Origin: Rotaria macrura
Lineage: Eukaryota > Rotifera > Eurotatoria > Philodinida > Philodinidae
Reading direction: 5' to 3'
NCBI GenBank assembly: GCA_900239685.1
Contig: OENT01000554.1
Location: 1-64,000, forward strand
DNA length: 64,000 bases
Made by a program: the position numbers and the translations under genes
Shown here: positions 63,223 to 64,000 of the stretch, in pieces
Layout of the letters: every line of letters starts with the position of its first letter
How positions within the stretch are numbered: position 1 is the first letter of the stretch
The notes under the pieces: model-generated
What the model was told of the DNA's origin: nothing
What the model saw: the letters and a program-made list of their open reading frames with translations, nothing else
Database searches by the model: none

Positions 63223-64000
63223 GAAACGATATTTTACACAAAAAATGACTCTGATTTTATATGAATATATAGTTCTGTTCTAACGATTAACTTTAATTGT
63301 TAGTGTTAGCTCTTAAAATATCATTTATGCTGTCATCATAATCAAATCGAACATGCTTTGCATGATTATTATTGATACTTGAACTTTATAAAAATGATTA
63401 TATGATTCGATAGTACGAAAGATCGATATTTTCTAAACTACAACTCTGTTTTCATGATTAGATTACTATGGTTTTTAGTAATTGTTCACCATGGTTTTCA
63501 GTGAAATTTACATTAGAGCATCTCGAATTTCTAACAATATGCTATATCTTTGATTTTTTCTTTCATCCAAATCAAGGTCTCAGGAAGGTTTTTTCTTTTT
63601 GAAAAAGAATCATTAGTTACAGCGGTTAACTCTTATTCTGATAGATTTTCTATTCAATTTGTATCGTCTGTCATAAAAAAAGACGTCGATTATGTGAAAT
63701 CATAGCATATGATGCAAAATGACACTGCAACTTTTTCCTCTAACAATTTATTCTGCCAAAGAAATAACTTTCTGTTATTGGTAACATCTTTCATAAATGG
63801 CCAAGCAGAAAAAAAAACTAATCTATGTGGTATCAGAAGAACAAACGTGAGTTCGGTATTGTTCTAAGGATGAGAAAGAAAAGGCTCATTCAATGAAGTG
63901 TAATTACTAAAAATTCAAGTAACAGATTTGTTCATTATTATCCAATATTGTAAAGTTTCTAGGATAAAAATGAGAGAATAACAAAAATTCCATGAATAGG
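63223..64000. other. Upstream of NIPBL
   Basis: Should contain the NIPBL promoter. No exon, TATA box or RNA gene could be supported. Confidence 0.5.

Overview
This is an AT-rich eukaryotic nuclear window from an animal. The gene content is metazoan: the cohesin loader NIPBL/SCC2, the centrosomal protein CEP350, the splicing regulator NSRP1, a PROSER1-like DUF4476 protein and a nuclear tRNA-Phe. The genes have GT-AG introns of two sizes: many of about 45-70 nt, and a set of long ones from roughly 600 nt to 4.65 kb. A beta-hexosaminidase whose catalytic motifs look bacterial rather than animal, together with this compact intron style, suggests a bdelloid rotifer (Rotaria-like). That assignment is inference; no species marker is present. 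There is no prokaryotic operon structure, CRISPR array or viral gene.

Layout: 1-97, a GC-rich direct and inverted repeat. 1133-5160 (-), a two-exon GH20 hexosaminidase whose intron contains a hAT-like MITE with target-site duplication. 5161-11298, intergenic, with a possible foldback MITE and simple repeats. 11299-32991 (-), a CEP350-like gene that I traced through 25 exons with unbroken splice phase (about 1,732 aa). One of its introns holds a small secreted-peptide gene on the opposite strand (23168-23461). 32992-35590, the head-to-head spacer. 35591-37594 (+), NSRP1 in three exons. 37656-37728 (+), tRNA-Phe(GAA). 39714-40180 (+), the last two exons of an EGF-like single-pass membrane protein. 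41302-41541, a MITE flanked by TA. 42603-44518 (+), a four-exon PROSER1-like gene. 47774-48794, a diverged palindrome of about 1 kb. 49525-63222 (-), NIPBL/Nipped-B in 18 exons (about 2,023 aa). 63223-64000, no gene seen.

The genes do not form a pathway. NIPBL (chromatin), NSRP1 (nuclear speckles) and CEP350 (centrosome) are ordinary cell-biology genes. The less ordinary items are the bacterial-type hexosaminidase fitted with a membrane anchor, the nested candidate peptide precursor, the foldback elements, and a G-rich hairpin in an NSRP1 intron. All exon boundaries were read by eye from frame, splice consensus and protein similarity recalled from the families. No search or transcript data were used.
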